DNA of 64,000 bases from JANXQG01 sp963780045. GTDB lineage: Bacteria; Planctomycetota; Planctomycetia; Pirellulales; Thermoguttaceae. The notes beneath the pieces were generated by a model, which saw nothing but the letters and a program-made list of their open reading frames with translations, did no database searches and was not told where the DNA came from. Shown one piece after another: positions 21,301 through 29,308 of this stretch. Numbering within the stretch: the first letter of the stretch is position 1; each line of letters begins with the position of its first letter. The stretch is taken from the NCBI GenBank assembly GCA_963780045.1, contig CAVZZZ010000001.1, forward strand, positions 3,596,001 through 3,660,000. Reading direction: 5' to 3'. Made by a program: the position numbers and the translations under genes.

Positions 21301-24300
21301 CCAGCGGCTCGCCCGGCGAAGTACTTGCAATTTCATATCGATCGAAAGACGTTTGCACGGATGTTTCAGGCGGCCAAAAAGCGAAATCCCGCTCGCGCCG
21401 CTGCCCCGAACCGGCTCGGAGCTGCCGATGACCCGTTTGCTGTTGGCGGCAGCAGTCCCCCGCGCCCTGCCGCCCAAGCGCGCCCGTCCCTCCGGCCAAT
21501 AAGCTTGCTGGAATCGACTGGTCGTCCATCTTGCAGATTAACTACGGCTACGATGTGGCGGACGAAACGGACTATCCGCATAGCGGCAGGGTCAGTTCCT
21601 TGACGGACCATTTCGACTCGAACGTCCCGTCGGTCCCCTGCGACGCAATATTAGACAAGACCGACGTCCTCGCGGAGCCGGGCATGTCCGTGCGCGTTCG
21701 GCTGAAAACGGGCACGACGCACGATACCTTTGCCGTCTTGCGGCAGGCGATCTTCAAAGAGCAGGCCCAATCGTGCATTTACGTTGTAAACGAACAAAAC
21801 GTCGTCCAACGGCGGGCCGTGGAAGTCGGCCAAGGGCAAGGAGACCTGCTCAACGCCTTGACGGGCGTCAAGCGCAACGAAATCGTGGTTGCCGACCCTT
21901 CCGCGGTGGAACCGGGAATGTCCGTCAAGCCCGATTTTCTCGCCGGCATCCTTCTCTTGCCGACACCGCCCATCGAGTTCGTCGAAACTCCGTTCAAGGA
22001 TGTCGTGGAGTACCTCAAGGATGCCGCCCATATTGAGATCCATATCGACGAGCGGGGCCTGGCCGCCGCTGGAATCAAGCCGGATGTCGAAATCACCACT
22101 AGCAACATCCGCGGCATTTCGTTTGCCTCGGCCCTGCGGCTGATGCTTCGCCACGTCGGACTGACCTGCGTCGTTGAGGACGAATACATCCTGATCACTG
22201 TGCCGGGGAAAGAACCCGGTGCGAATGCTGCCAAGGCGAAAGTCGAAGGGACTTCGCAGGGCACGGCATCACCCCAAGATGGTGGCAAGGCGGGTTTCGC
22301 CGCGCCGCTGCCGACGGTTCGCGCCACCCAGCCGGTCGATTGCAACGTGTGCGACTACGAGGAGTACACGGGCAAGATCGAGGATGGTTACGCTTCCGTG
22401 AGGATTCCGTTGCCTCGCGGCAGATTTGAGAAAACGTATTTCGGATCAGGGGCGACGGTCCGCGAGGGCGACGTGCTCGGCGAGTTCGTTCCTTTCAGTG
22501 ATCCGAAGATCCAGCAAGCGGAGGAGGCGGTAAGGGCGGCAATTCACGCGGAAAACGAGACAGCGAGTTCGAACGACCGCGCCAAATATGATGCGGCTAA
22601 TGCGCAGGAGAAGGCCGCGAAGGACGAGTTGGAGCGCGCAATACGCGCCGCGCCGCACATAAAGATCGTGGCGCCTTTCTCCGGCAAGCTCGGCCTCGAC
22701 CACGGAGGAGGCGGAGGCGAACATCCCCTTGTCGGTTCGATTACCCCGCAGGATGCGATGCTCGTCGCGTTCGACATCCCCGAGAGCGCTGTCTTGCGCA
22801 TCGACGGCTTCCCAATCGCAAACCGGGCTGGGAACTGTCCTTGCGGGTCGTCTGCGCGCTGGCCGACGACAAGGGCTTTCCTTATCGCGGCAAGGTCGTC
22901 TTCGTCGCCAACGACATCGATCCCAACACCCGCACGCAGCGCTGGCAGGCCATTCTTCCCAACAAGGACGGCATCTTGATGCCCGGCATGTCCGTCCGCG
23001 TGCGCGTGATTACCAGCGAGCCGCATAAAGTGACTCTGCTTCCGTCCGACTGCGTTTTTGACTACCCGTCGCATGACGGAAGCCAACCTGTGGTTCGTGT
23101 TGTAGGCGACCGAGATGTCATAGAACTTCGCACCGTGAAGTTTGCGCGGCAACGATACGACGGGTTTATTTCCGTGCCCGAAGGTCTCAGTGCGAACGAT
23201 TGGGTGGTTCTTAGCACGGATCGTCGGACATATCCGCCTGGAACCACCGTCAAGCTGCAGAAGACAACGACCCCTGCCCCGCCCTGGACGGCGATCTCGG
23301 TGCCACCGACCGTCTCCGTGGCGCACCCGATCGCCCGCGAAGTGACCGATTACGTAAACTTCGCGGGGAACCTCGTAGCGGCGCAAACGGCGGAAATCCG
23401 CGCCCGCGTCACCGGAAACCTGGACAAGGTCTGCTTCAAGCCGGGAGCGATGGTCAAAAAGGGCGACTTGCTCTTCGAGATCGACCCCCGCTTGTATCAG
23501 GCGGAGCTGGACCAGGCGATAGGAGCGGTAAAGGAGGCCCAAGTCCGTCTCGATGCGCGGGTCACGAGTTACAAACTCGTGCAGAAGGTGTTCAAGACCG
23601 CTGCCGTCAGCCAGGAGGATTACGACAAGGCAAAGAATCAAGTCGCCGAGTCCCAAGCGGCCGTACACACCGCCGAAGCCGCCGTGAATGTCGCCAAGGT
23701 CCGCCTCGGGTTTACGCGGATCACCGCCCCTTTCGACGGACGGATCGGCCGCACGATGGCCGACGCGGGCAACCTCGTGACGGCCGAGCAGACCGCCTTG
23801 GCCACCCTCATGTCGACCGACCCGATCTGCGTAAGTTTCTTTGTCAACCAGGAGTCCTTGTCGGCCATCCGCCGCAACGCCGCCAAGGAGCACGGCGAAG
23901 CAACCTTCTTGCCGGTGTTTTGCGATCTGCACGACGGCAAAGGATTTGTCCACGAAGGCAGGCTCGATTCGGTGGAAAGCGTCGTCCATGGCGGACGCCA
24001 AATCCAATGTCGCGCCCTGTTGCCAAACCAAGACGGCAGCCTGCTGCCCGGCATGCAGGTGAGCGTGCGGCTTGCCACCAGCGCCCCGCACAAGGCACTG
24101 CTGGTGCCCGATAGCCTTCTGCTTAGGTATGGAGAGACTGGGCAGCGGAAGTTTCTCTTCGTCGTGACCGATAGCAATATCATCGAGCGGCACGGCGTCG
24201 AGACCGGGCCGTTGCAGGACGTCGGCCTTCGGGTCGTCACCAAGGGGATTACGGCCGACGAGTGGATAGTCACCTCTGACCCGAAGCAATTACAGCCCGG

Positions 24301-24352
24301 CATGACCGTCGAGCCGCAAAGGACCGACGTGCCGGCCGCACAAAAGCAGTAG
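18390..24352 (+). CDS. Ser/Thr kinase fused to four membrane-fusion (HlyD/AcrA-like) modules and an STN-like domain; three frameshifts
   Basis: About 1,990 residues once the shifts near 18605, 21495 and 22830 are bridged. Order: zinc-finger start (TCPSREELVD ... HLDGCPSC); kinase with GSGGMGTVY, VAVKVL, HRDIKPSN, LDLGLAR and MAPEQ; one TM helix (about 19765-19825); then four MFP modules (about 19995-21090, 21200-21940, 22310-23250, 23310-24330). An STN/DUF4974-like domain (FKDVVEYLKDAAHIEIHIDE ... ALRLMLRHVGLTCV, 21965-22205) sits between modules two and three. Module starts share a pattern (TPDYLETTGKI, VCDYEEYTGKI, VTDYVNFAGNL). Shift 18605 is repaired by a GC dinucleotide. Five palindromic elements are translated within the gene. 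The kinase side is cytoplasmic and the MFP side periplasmic. No RND or ABC pump follows. It may sense envelope or efflux state; that is inference. Confidence 0.88.
18634..18678. repeat. Palindromic element family B, copy 1, translated in frame (GDCPDFCISKNGTVP)
   Basis: A 45-base imperfect palindrome with ends ggggactgtcccg and gggactgtcccc, lying between the zinc-finger part and the kinase domain. It shares 35 identical bases with the copy at 19204. Confidence 0.85.
18997..19033. repeat. Perfect 17-bp-arm palindrome (family C) inside the kinase domain
   Basis: The arms gcagatttccaatctgc and gcagattggaaatctgc are exact reverse complements around a 3-base loop. It is translated as ADFQSAKQIGNLL between EIVRRC and IPVPDACELARQA, a loop that is normally short in these kinases. 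Confidence 0.85.
19204..19238. repeat. Palindromic element family B, copy 2, in the kinase activation loop
   Basis: These 35 bases are identical to 18634-18668, with the right arm missing. The translated insert GDCPDFCISKNG sits between LDLGLARLR and EIEEMTATGQ, that is between the DLG and APE motifs. Confidence 0.85.
19636..19676. repeat. Palindromic element family A, copy 1 (41 bp), translated LPSPAGGGAGGEGG
   Basis: The core ctcccccgccgggggag is followed by gggtgaggg. It lies in the cytoplasmic juxtamembrane linker of the kinase. Confidence 0.85.
19702..19742. repeat. Palindromic element family A, copy 2 (41 bp), translated LPSPSGRGAGGEGG
   Basis: The core is ctctccctccgggagag. It has the same length and reading frame as copy 1 and lies 25 bases downstream of it, just before the transmembrane helix. 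Confidence 0.85.
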
Positions 24353-24399
24353 GGTGACAAGCTCGCGCAGCAAGCGGCAGGCCCACCATTCGTTTCGCC

Positions 24400-24681
24400 C
24401 TAATAGACCTCGTTGTGCGTACCGATCGACAACAAGAGGATCGATTCCGCACCATCTTGCTGGACGAAGTCGAAGAGCAGCCGCAGGTCATAGTCGGCGC
24501 TGCACGCCCAGACGCCATCCAGATTGCCCGTGAGTTTGTGAGTCTTCAATCGCGGATCGAAGGCGTCCGCTTCAAGCAGGGCGATGGCCGCCTCAACGTC
24601 TGCGATCGCGTCCGGGTGCTTCTTTTCAAGACGGCGCGATCTGCGAAGAAATGCCGTGCTGCGAAGCAATTTACGACGCAC
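24400..24681 (-). CDS. RelE/YafQ-like type II toxin (mRNA interferase)
   Basis: 93 residues from a GTG at 24681, overlapping the antitoxin by 11 bases. The fold-typical sequence reads LRSTAFLRRSRRLEKKHPDAIADVEAAIALL, then TGNLDGVWACSADYDLRLLFDF and ILLLSIGTHNEVY at the end, matching the YafQ/RelE pattern. Such toxins cleave mRNA on the ribosome and are neutralised by the cognate upstream-encoded antitoxin. The gene is convergent with the kinase-MFP gene. Confidence 0.8.
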   Translation of the reverse strand: MRRKLLRSTAFLRRSRRLEKKHPDAIADVEAAIALLEADAFDPRLKTHKLTGNLDGVWACSADYDLRLLFDFVQQDGAESILLLSIGTHNEVY

Positions 24682-24883
24682 CGCGCACCTCGGCGATGAT
24701 CTCGCTGGCCGATGCAGCGCGGAGCCGGCCGCTCTGGAATTCGGCACGCGCCTCGGCGACATCGCGGGCCAGCGATTCCCGATTTCGAATGGCAATTCGC
24801 CGCCGAAGGATTTCCATAAGCTCTGCTTGCTCGTCCACCGACAGGTGGTCGGCGGCGTCAACGATCTCGGAGAAGGTGGTCAT
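24671..24883 (-). CDS. Antitoxin of the RelE-like toxin
   Basis: 70 residues, ATG at 24883, ending in TAA at 24671 within the toxin start. It is acidic and helical (IVDAADHLSVDEQAELMEIL, SLARDVAEARAEFQSGRL), as in many small antitoxins encoded just before a RelE/YafQ toxin. The assignment rests on size, overlap and the toxin next to it. Confidence 0.75.
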   Translation of the reverse strand: MTTFSEIVDAADHLSVDEQAELMEILRRRIAIRNRESLARDVAEARAEFQSGRLRAASASEIIAEVRGAS

Positions 24884-24950
24884 TTCTTGTCCCTTTAGCG
24901 AAATAGTCGGGTTGCACAACACCCCATTCTACTTGTCAGCCGGCGGCTGG

Positions 24951-26123
24951 TCAACGCGGAGCGAACGTCGAAAACTGCTCGACCAACTCTCTGAACTTGC
25001 GGCAGTTCTCCACCAAATCGGGACCGTGCGTGAACAGTCCACCGCCGACCAGGATCACCAGCGCGCGGCCGTAGACTTGCTGCACTTCGCCAACACGGGC
25101 GAGCGTCAGGCCGCCGGCCGGCGCGGGAAAGATCGGCCGCAGCGCACCGAGCGGCGCCGCAGCGGCGGCGGCGATTTCCTGGCATTCCTCGCGGGAAAAG
25201 GAGAACCGCCCGCCGAAGTTGGGGAAGATCGTGGCGTCGGCCCCGGCCAGCCGCGCGATCGTGCCGAAGATCAACCCGTGTGCGAAGCCTTCTTCCGGCC
25301 GCACGACGAAGCCACCTTGAAAGGCCGGATGGGCCATGATCGGCAGCTCGGATTGCTCGTCGTCGGCAACGGCCCGCATCGCGTCCAGGCCGCAGATGCC
25401 GGGGCAGATCAAAAGTCCCCCGGCCCCGGCCTGCCGCGCCGCCCGCGCGCGGCGGAGCATCTCTTCGGGCGATGCGGTGACGTTGGGCAGGTAGAGCGAT
25501 CGCCCACCGGTCTGCCGATTGGCTTTGGCGACCGCTTCCGTGCATCGCGCGAGCCGCTCCTCGAACGGGCAAAACGTCTGGTTCGTCAACCCGTGATCGT
25601 CCTTGATCAAGTCAATGCCGCCCAAGGCGAAGCGATAGGCCAGTTCAGCCAGATCGACGGCAGCCAGTCCCATCGGCTTCAGCGCCGTGGACAAGAGAGG
25701 ACGCTCCGTCACGCCCGTCAGCTCGCGGAGCCCCTTCCGGCCGAAGCGCGGGCCGCGGAACCGCGCGAGCAGGCTTGGCGGCAAACCGAGCGACTCCGCG
25801 CGGATCAGCGGCTTGAGGCTGATATTTCCCAGTACGACGTTCAGCAGTTGGCTTAGGTCATCGCCGGCGGCTTCCACCGGGAAACTGATGCAGGCTTTGA
25901 ACACCCGTTCGTCGTAGCAGACAAAAGCCTCAACCTGCCCGACCACCTGATCTCGAATCGGTCCTGCTGGAACCAGGTCTTCCGGGAATTCGACTGTCTG
26001 CTCCAGGCAAATGTCTCGGGCGCGGGCACGCGCTTCGTCCTCCGTGCCGCCAAGACGGTAGATGACTGTGAATCGCTCGCCGGACAGCGAGAGCGGAACG
26101 GTTTGGGGAATGAGTGCGGACAT
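24951..26123 (-). CDS. RuBisCO-like protein (RLP, form IV type)
   Basis: 390 residues, near full length for an RLP. It has the RuBisCO large-subunit fold landmarks: STALKPMGL (substrate-binding Lys loop) and GGIDLIKDDHGL in place of the GGLDFTKDDE carbamylation site, with Lys retained, followed by NVTASPEEML, IMAHPAFQG and VGGGLFTHGPD. The divergent residues argue against CO2 fixation; known RLPs act in methionine salvage and in apionate catabolism. It lies 5 bases after a split transketolase, so the three genes form one operon (27267-28211, 26129-27149, this gene). Confidence 0.85.
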   Translation of the reverse strand: MSALIPQTVPLSLSGERFTVIYRLGGTEDEARARARDICLEQTVEFPEDLVPAGPIRDQVVGQVEAFVCYDERVFKACISFPVEAAGDDLSQLLNVVLGNISLKPLIRAESLGLPPSLLARFRGPRFGRKGLRELTGVTERPLLSTALKPMGLAAVDLAELAYRFALGGIDLIKDDHGLTNQTFCPFEERLARCTEAVAKANRQTGGRSLYLPNVTASPEEMLRRARAARQAGAGGLLICPGICGLDAMRAVADDEQSELPIMAHPAFQGGFVVRPEEGFAHGLIFGTIARLAGADATIFPNFGGRFSFSREECQEIAAAAAAPLGALRPIFPAPAGGLTLARVGEVQQVYGRALVILVGGGLFTHGPDLVENCRKFRELVEQFSTFAPR

Positions 26124-26128
26124 ACGAC

Positions 26129-27149
26129 TTATAACGCCTCCGCTTTGGCCTCACTGTGAACAGCCTCGATGCGGACCTCGGCGAGGTCGGACTCAGTAAT
26201 GCCGAAATCGGCGTCTAAAAGTTTTTCGGCTTCGCCGACTAGCGCCGCGGCGTCCAGGCCGTATTCCTTCATCAAGTAGGGCCGGCTCGCGCCGTGGACG
26301 AACGTGTCGCGAAGGCCGATGCGCGCCAGCCGCTTGCCGATGCCGGACTCCGCGATGACTTCGGCCACCGCGCTGCCCAGCCCGCCGGTGATGACATGGT
26401 TCTCCATCGTAATCACGCCGCTGCGCGATGCGGCCGCGGCTTCCAGCGCCGCCTCGGCGTCAAACGGCTTGTGCGTGGCGACGTGCTCGTGGCGGATGGC
26501 GACGCCGCGGGCGAAGCGCTTGCGTCGCTCGCATCGCCTCTTCCGTGCAAATGCCGCTGGAGAAGATCGTCAGGTCAACCTCGCCGCCGGGATTGTCGTC
26601 AGCCACCGTGCGGAGCTTGCCCAATTGCAGCGGCTCGCTCGCATCGAACAGCCGCGGCACTTCGCCGCGCAACATGCGGACGTAGACCGGGCCCGGCACG
26701 TCTTCGATGGCGTCTAGCACCGTTTCGATCTCTGTGGCGTCGGCCACTTCCACGACGGTCATGTTCGGCAGGCTCCGCATCATGGCTACGTCCTCGATCG
26801 CCTGGTGGCTCGCCCCGCCGGGGCTGGTTATGCCCGGCAGGAAGCCGAACATCCGCACGGGCAGGTTCGGATAGGCGACCGACATGGCCAGTTGGTCGTA
26901 AGCGCGGCGGTAGATAAAAACGGCGAAAGTATGGATGAACGGCACAAACCCCTCGCGTGCCAATCCGCCGGCGAAGCTCAGCATGTTCTGCTCGGCCACG
27001 CCCAGGGAAATGAAGCGGTCCGGGTAGGTCTCTTTGAACAGGTCGATCTCCGTCGAGGCGGTGAGATCGGCCGAGAGCACAAGCACCTTCGGCCGGTCCT
27101 TGGCCCAGCGGACGAGGTTTTTGGCGTGTACGCGCGAGAGGAGTTCCAT
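26129..27149 (-). CDS. Transketolase C-terminal subunit, one frameshift
   Basis: About 340 residues from the ATG at 27149 (MELLSRVHAKNLVRWAKDRP). It contains the pyrimidine-binding and C-terminal transketolase domains: VLVLSADLTAST, FISLGVAEQNMLSFAGGLA, then ITMENHVITGGLGSAVAEVI. The catalytic Glu is in GVAEQNM. The frame breaks near 26520; restoring a GC dinucleotide gives LRARGVAIRHEHVATHKPF. It pairs with the N-terminal subunit encoded upstream. A 32-bp perfect inverted repeat lies between the two genes. Confidence 0.88.
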
Positions 27150-27175
27150 GATCGATCCGGCAGTTGGCACAGGGC

Positions 27176-27260
27176 GTAGGCCGGAACAAGCTTGCGCAGT
27201 TCCGGCAGCGGTACGATAACCCAAGTTTTGCCGGAACTGCGCAAGCTTGTTCCGGCCTAC
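27176..27260. repeat. Perfect 32-bp inverted repeat between the transketolase genes
   Basis: The arms begin gtaggccggaacaagcttgc and end with its exact complement gcaagcttgttccggcctac, around a 21-base loop. It lies between the stop of the N-terminal subunit (27267) and the start of the C-terminal subunit (27149). It could form a strong mRNA hairpin that tunes the ratio of the two subunits. Confidence 0.85.
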
Positions 27261-27266
27261 CGATGA

Positions 27267-28211
27267 TTACTCCCAAGTTGCCAACAGGTCCTGATACCGC
27301 TCGTACTCCGCCTCATTCTTGAAACGAAAGTAGTGGAACTTCGGGGCGTTGGCCCGCAAGATTTCCATCTCGCGGCAGGTATCGGTCTTTGCCAGTACGA
27401 CGATCGGCCGGCCGTCGGGCGCTAGGTCCGCCGGGGCGGCCAGGGCGTCCATGTCGTGGCCGTCGACGCAAAACGCCCGGCAGCCGAAGGAGGCGACGCG
27501 CTCGTGAAGCGGTTGGACGTTCATCGTCTGGTCCATGCGGCCGTCGCACTGGTGGCCGTTCACGTCGACGTAAATGCCGAGGTTATCGATCTTGTGGAAC
27601 GACATCGCCTGCAAACATTCCCACGTCTGGCCCGACTGGAACTCGCCGTCGGACATCAGCACCCAGACCCGGCCGGTCTCGCCCTTGCGCTTGCGGGCGA
27701 AGGCGATGCCGGAGGCCTGGCTCAGTCCTTGGCCCAGCGAGCCAGACATCAATTCATGGCCGGGCGAGTGTTCGGCCCCGATCATCTCCACCGTGCCGCC
27801 GTCGCGGTTGAAATCCAGCAAGCCTTCCGGCGCCATGCGCCCGGCTTCCACCAGTGCCGCATAGAGAATCAGTGCGTACTGCGAAGGCGCGAGAATGAAG
27901 CGATCCAAGTGCGGCGCGCGGGGACCGTGGAAGGCCGTGCCGGGCGAGGGCCCGCGGACGGTTTTGCCCGGCACGCCGGGGAACGGTCCCGGCAGCAGCG
28001 GTTCCGTCGGACCGAGCCTAAGCACTTTGACGTACAGCGTGGCCAAGATCTCGGCGGCCGAGCAAGCCTGGCTCAGGTATCCGCCGCGGTTGCGGATGAC
28101 GTGCTCCAATACGCGACGACGGATGCCCCGCGCGACCCGCCGGGCCTCGTCCTGCCAGGAGGCGGCCCCACGTGAGGGCGTCAGAACTGCCGTATCGCTT
28201 TCAAGAGTCAT
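27267..28211 (-). CDS. Transketolase N-terminal (TPP-binding) subunit
   Basis: 314 residues. It has the TPP/Mg motif MSDGEFQSGQTWE ... YVDVNGHQCDG, the GSLGQGLSQASGIA segment and GGYLSQACSAAEILATLYV. Together with the 27149-26129 product it makes a two-subunit transketolase. The order (N-subunit, C-subunit, RuBisCO-like protein) suggests a dedicated sugar pathway rather than the central pentose-phosphate enzyme. Two-subunit transketolases acting on apulose-4-phosphate are known from D-apiose catabolism, but no kinase or isomerase is seen here. Confidence 0.88.
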   Translation of the reverse strand: MTLESDTAVLTPSRGAASWQDEARRVARGIRRRVLEHVIRNRGGYLSQACSAAEILATLYVKVLRLGPTEPLLPGPFPGVPGKTVRGPSPGTAFHGPRAPHLDRFILAPSQYALILYAALVEAGRMAPEGLLDFNRDGGTVEMIGAEHSPGHELMSGSLGQGLSQASGIAFARKRKGETGRVWVLMSDGEFQSGQTWECLQAMSFHKIDNLGIYVDVNGHQCDGRMDQTMNVQPLHERVASFGCRAFCVDGHDMDALAAPADLAPDGRPIVVLAKTDTCREMEILRANAPKFHYFRFKNEAEYERYQDLLATWE

Positions 28212-28389
28212 GCGGTTGTCTTGGCGTCGCGGTAAACTGAAATCTTACCGGTTCGTGCGGCATCCGGCAATCGGTGCTCGCGCCACTGGCCAGATTAAAT
28301 GGCCGTACGATTGTCCCAGCGGCGAACCGATTGGATAATCGAGAGGCAGCGGCGCAGTGCGGCGCGGCCACTACCGAGGAACGTCGACA

Positions 28390-29166
28390 ATGAAAGAACC
28401 GACAAAACTCCTGGTTATCATCATCGCGGGTTGTCTGTTCGGCGTGTTCGTGTTCTTGCCGGTCGACGAGCTCACGTCCTACTACGAGTACCACTTCCAG
28501 GCAGATTATACCGCCTGGAAGTTCGTCACTCAGCAGATGGCCCAATTTCTCTTGCTTCGGTCGCCGGCGAAATTCTTTGTCTATCTCGTGTTCGGCGGCC
28601 TCATGGGACTGGCGTTTTACGTTATCCTATCGCTGCTCCACCGTCGAGACGCCCTGATCGCTCAATTGGAAGACGAACTGAGCAAGGACCTCGGTGCCCT
28701 GATCCGTCGCGGCGAGGACGACAGCTTGGAATTCAAGTCTTCTTTTCGCTACGACTATCGCCTGCAAAAGGTCAACAAGGCATTGGAGGCGGTAATCGTG
28801 AAGACGCTAGCAGGCTTCATGAACACCGAGGGAGGGAGCTTGCTGATCGGCGTCGCCGACGACGGCAGCATCATCGGACTGGTAAGCGATTTTCAGACCT
28901 TGCAACGCAAAGACAGCGATGGCTATACGCAGGCCCTGATGTCAACGGTGGCGGAACGGCTCGGCACGCCGGCTTGCCGTTTGCTGCGGATTCTCTTTCA
29001 CCGGCAAGACGGTAAAGAGGTTTGCCGCATCATCGTCACGCCGTCGCCAGTTCCGGTGTACGCGAAGGAGGACAAGCAGTCGAAGTTCTATATCCGCACG
29101 GGTTCGGGCACGCGGGAAATGGATTTGCAGGAGGCGGTGGGGTTTATCAAGAGGAAGTGGGGATGA
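28390..29166 (+). CDS. Membrane-anchored AlbA_2 (Schlafen-type) domain protein
   Basis: 258 residues. Two N-terminal TM helices (LLVIIIAGCLFGVFVFLP; FFVYLVFGGLMGLAFYVILSLL) are followed by an AlbA_2/divergent AAA_4 domain: DSLEFKSSFRYD ... KTLAGFMNTEGGSLLIGVADDGSIIGL ... and a C-terminal KFYIRTGSGTREMDLQEAVGFI. AlbA_2 domains occur in putative nucleic-acid-binding regulators and in Schlafen nucleases. Membrane anchoring is unusual and suggests a signalling or defence role; that is inference. The ATG at 28390 is chosen because the hydrophobic helix begins within ten residues. Confidence 0.75.
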   Translation: MKEPTKLLVIIIAGCLFGVFVFLPVDELTSYYEYHFQADYTAWKFVTQQMAQFLLLRSPAKFFVYLVFGGLMGLAFYVILSLLHRRDALIAQLEDELSKDLGALIRRGEDDSLEFKSSFRYDYRLQKVNKALEAVIVKTLAGFMNTEGGSLLIGVADDGSIIGLVSDFQTLQRKDSDGYTQALMSTVAERLGTPACRLLRILFHRQDGKEVCRIIVTPSPVPVYAKEDKQSKFYIRTGSGTREMDLQEAVGFIKRKWG

Positions 29167-29182
29167 ACGGGCGGGATACGAG

Positions 29183-29287
29183 GTACTCAGTACAAAGTAC
29201 ACAGTACAAAGTGGTCGGTTCGCGACAACTCCTGCGCAGCGCCGTGTATGTACTGAATACCGGCTACTTTGTACTGAGTACTGAGCA
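29183..29287. repeat. AGTAC-rich inverted repeat (family I, copy 1)
   Basis: gtactcagtacaaagtac near the left end and tactttgtactgagtactg near the right end form a long imperfect hairpin between two convergent genes. A related copy lies at 36481-36607. Confidence 0.7.
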
Positions 29288-29308
29288 CTCGCCGCACTCG
29301 TTACCTCC

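Noticed and set aside
18605..22830. Programmed frameshifting or separate genes in the kinase-MFP locus
   Set aside because: No slippery heptamer with downstream structure is seen at the shifts, there are no starts with ribosome-binding sites after them, and similar shifts occur in housekeeping genes across the window.
24951..26123. True RuBisCO (CO2-fixing)
   Set aside because: The GGLDFTKDDE carbamylation/metal site is altered to GGIDLIKDDHGL and there are no small-subunit or phosphoribulokinase genes.
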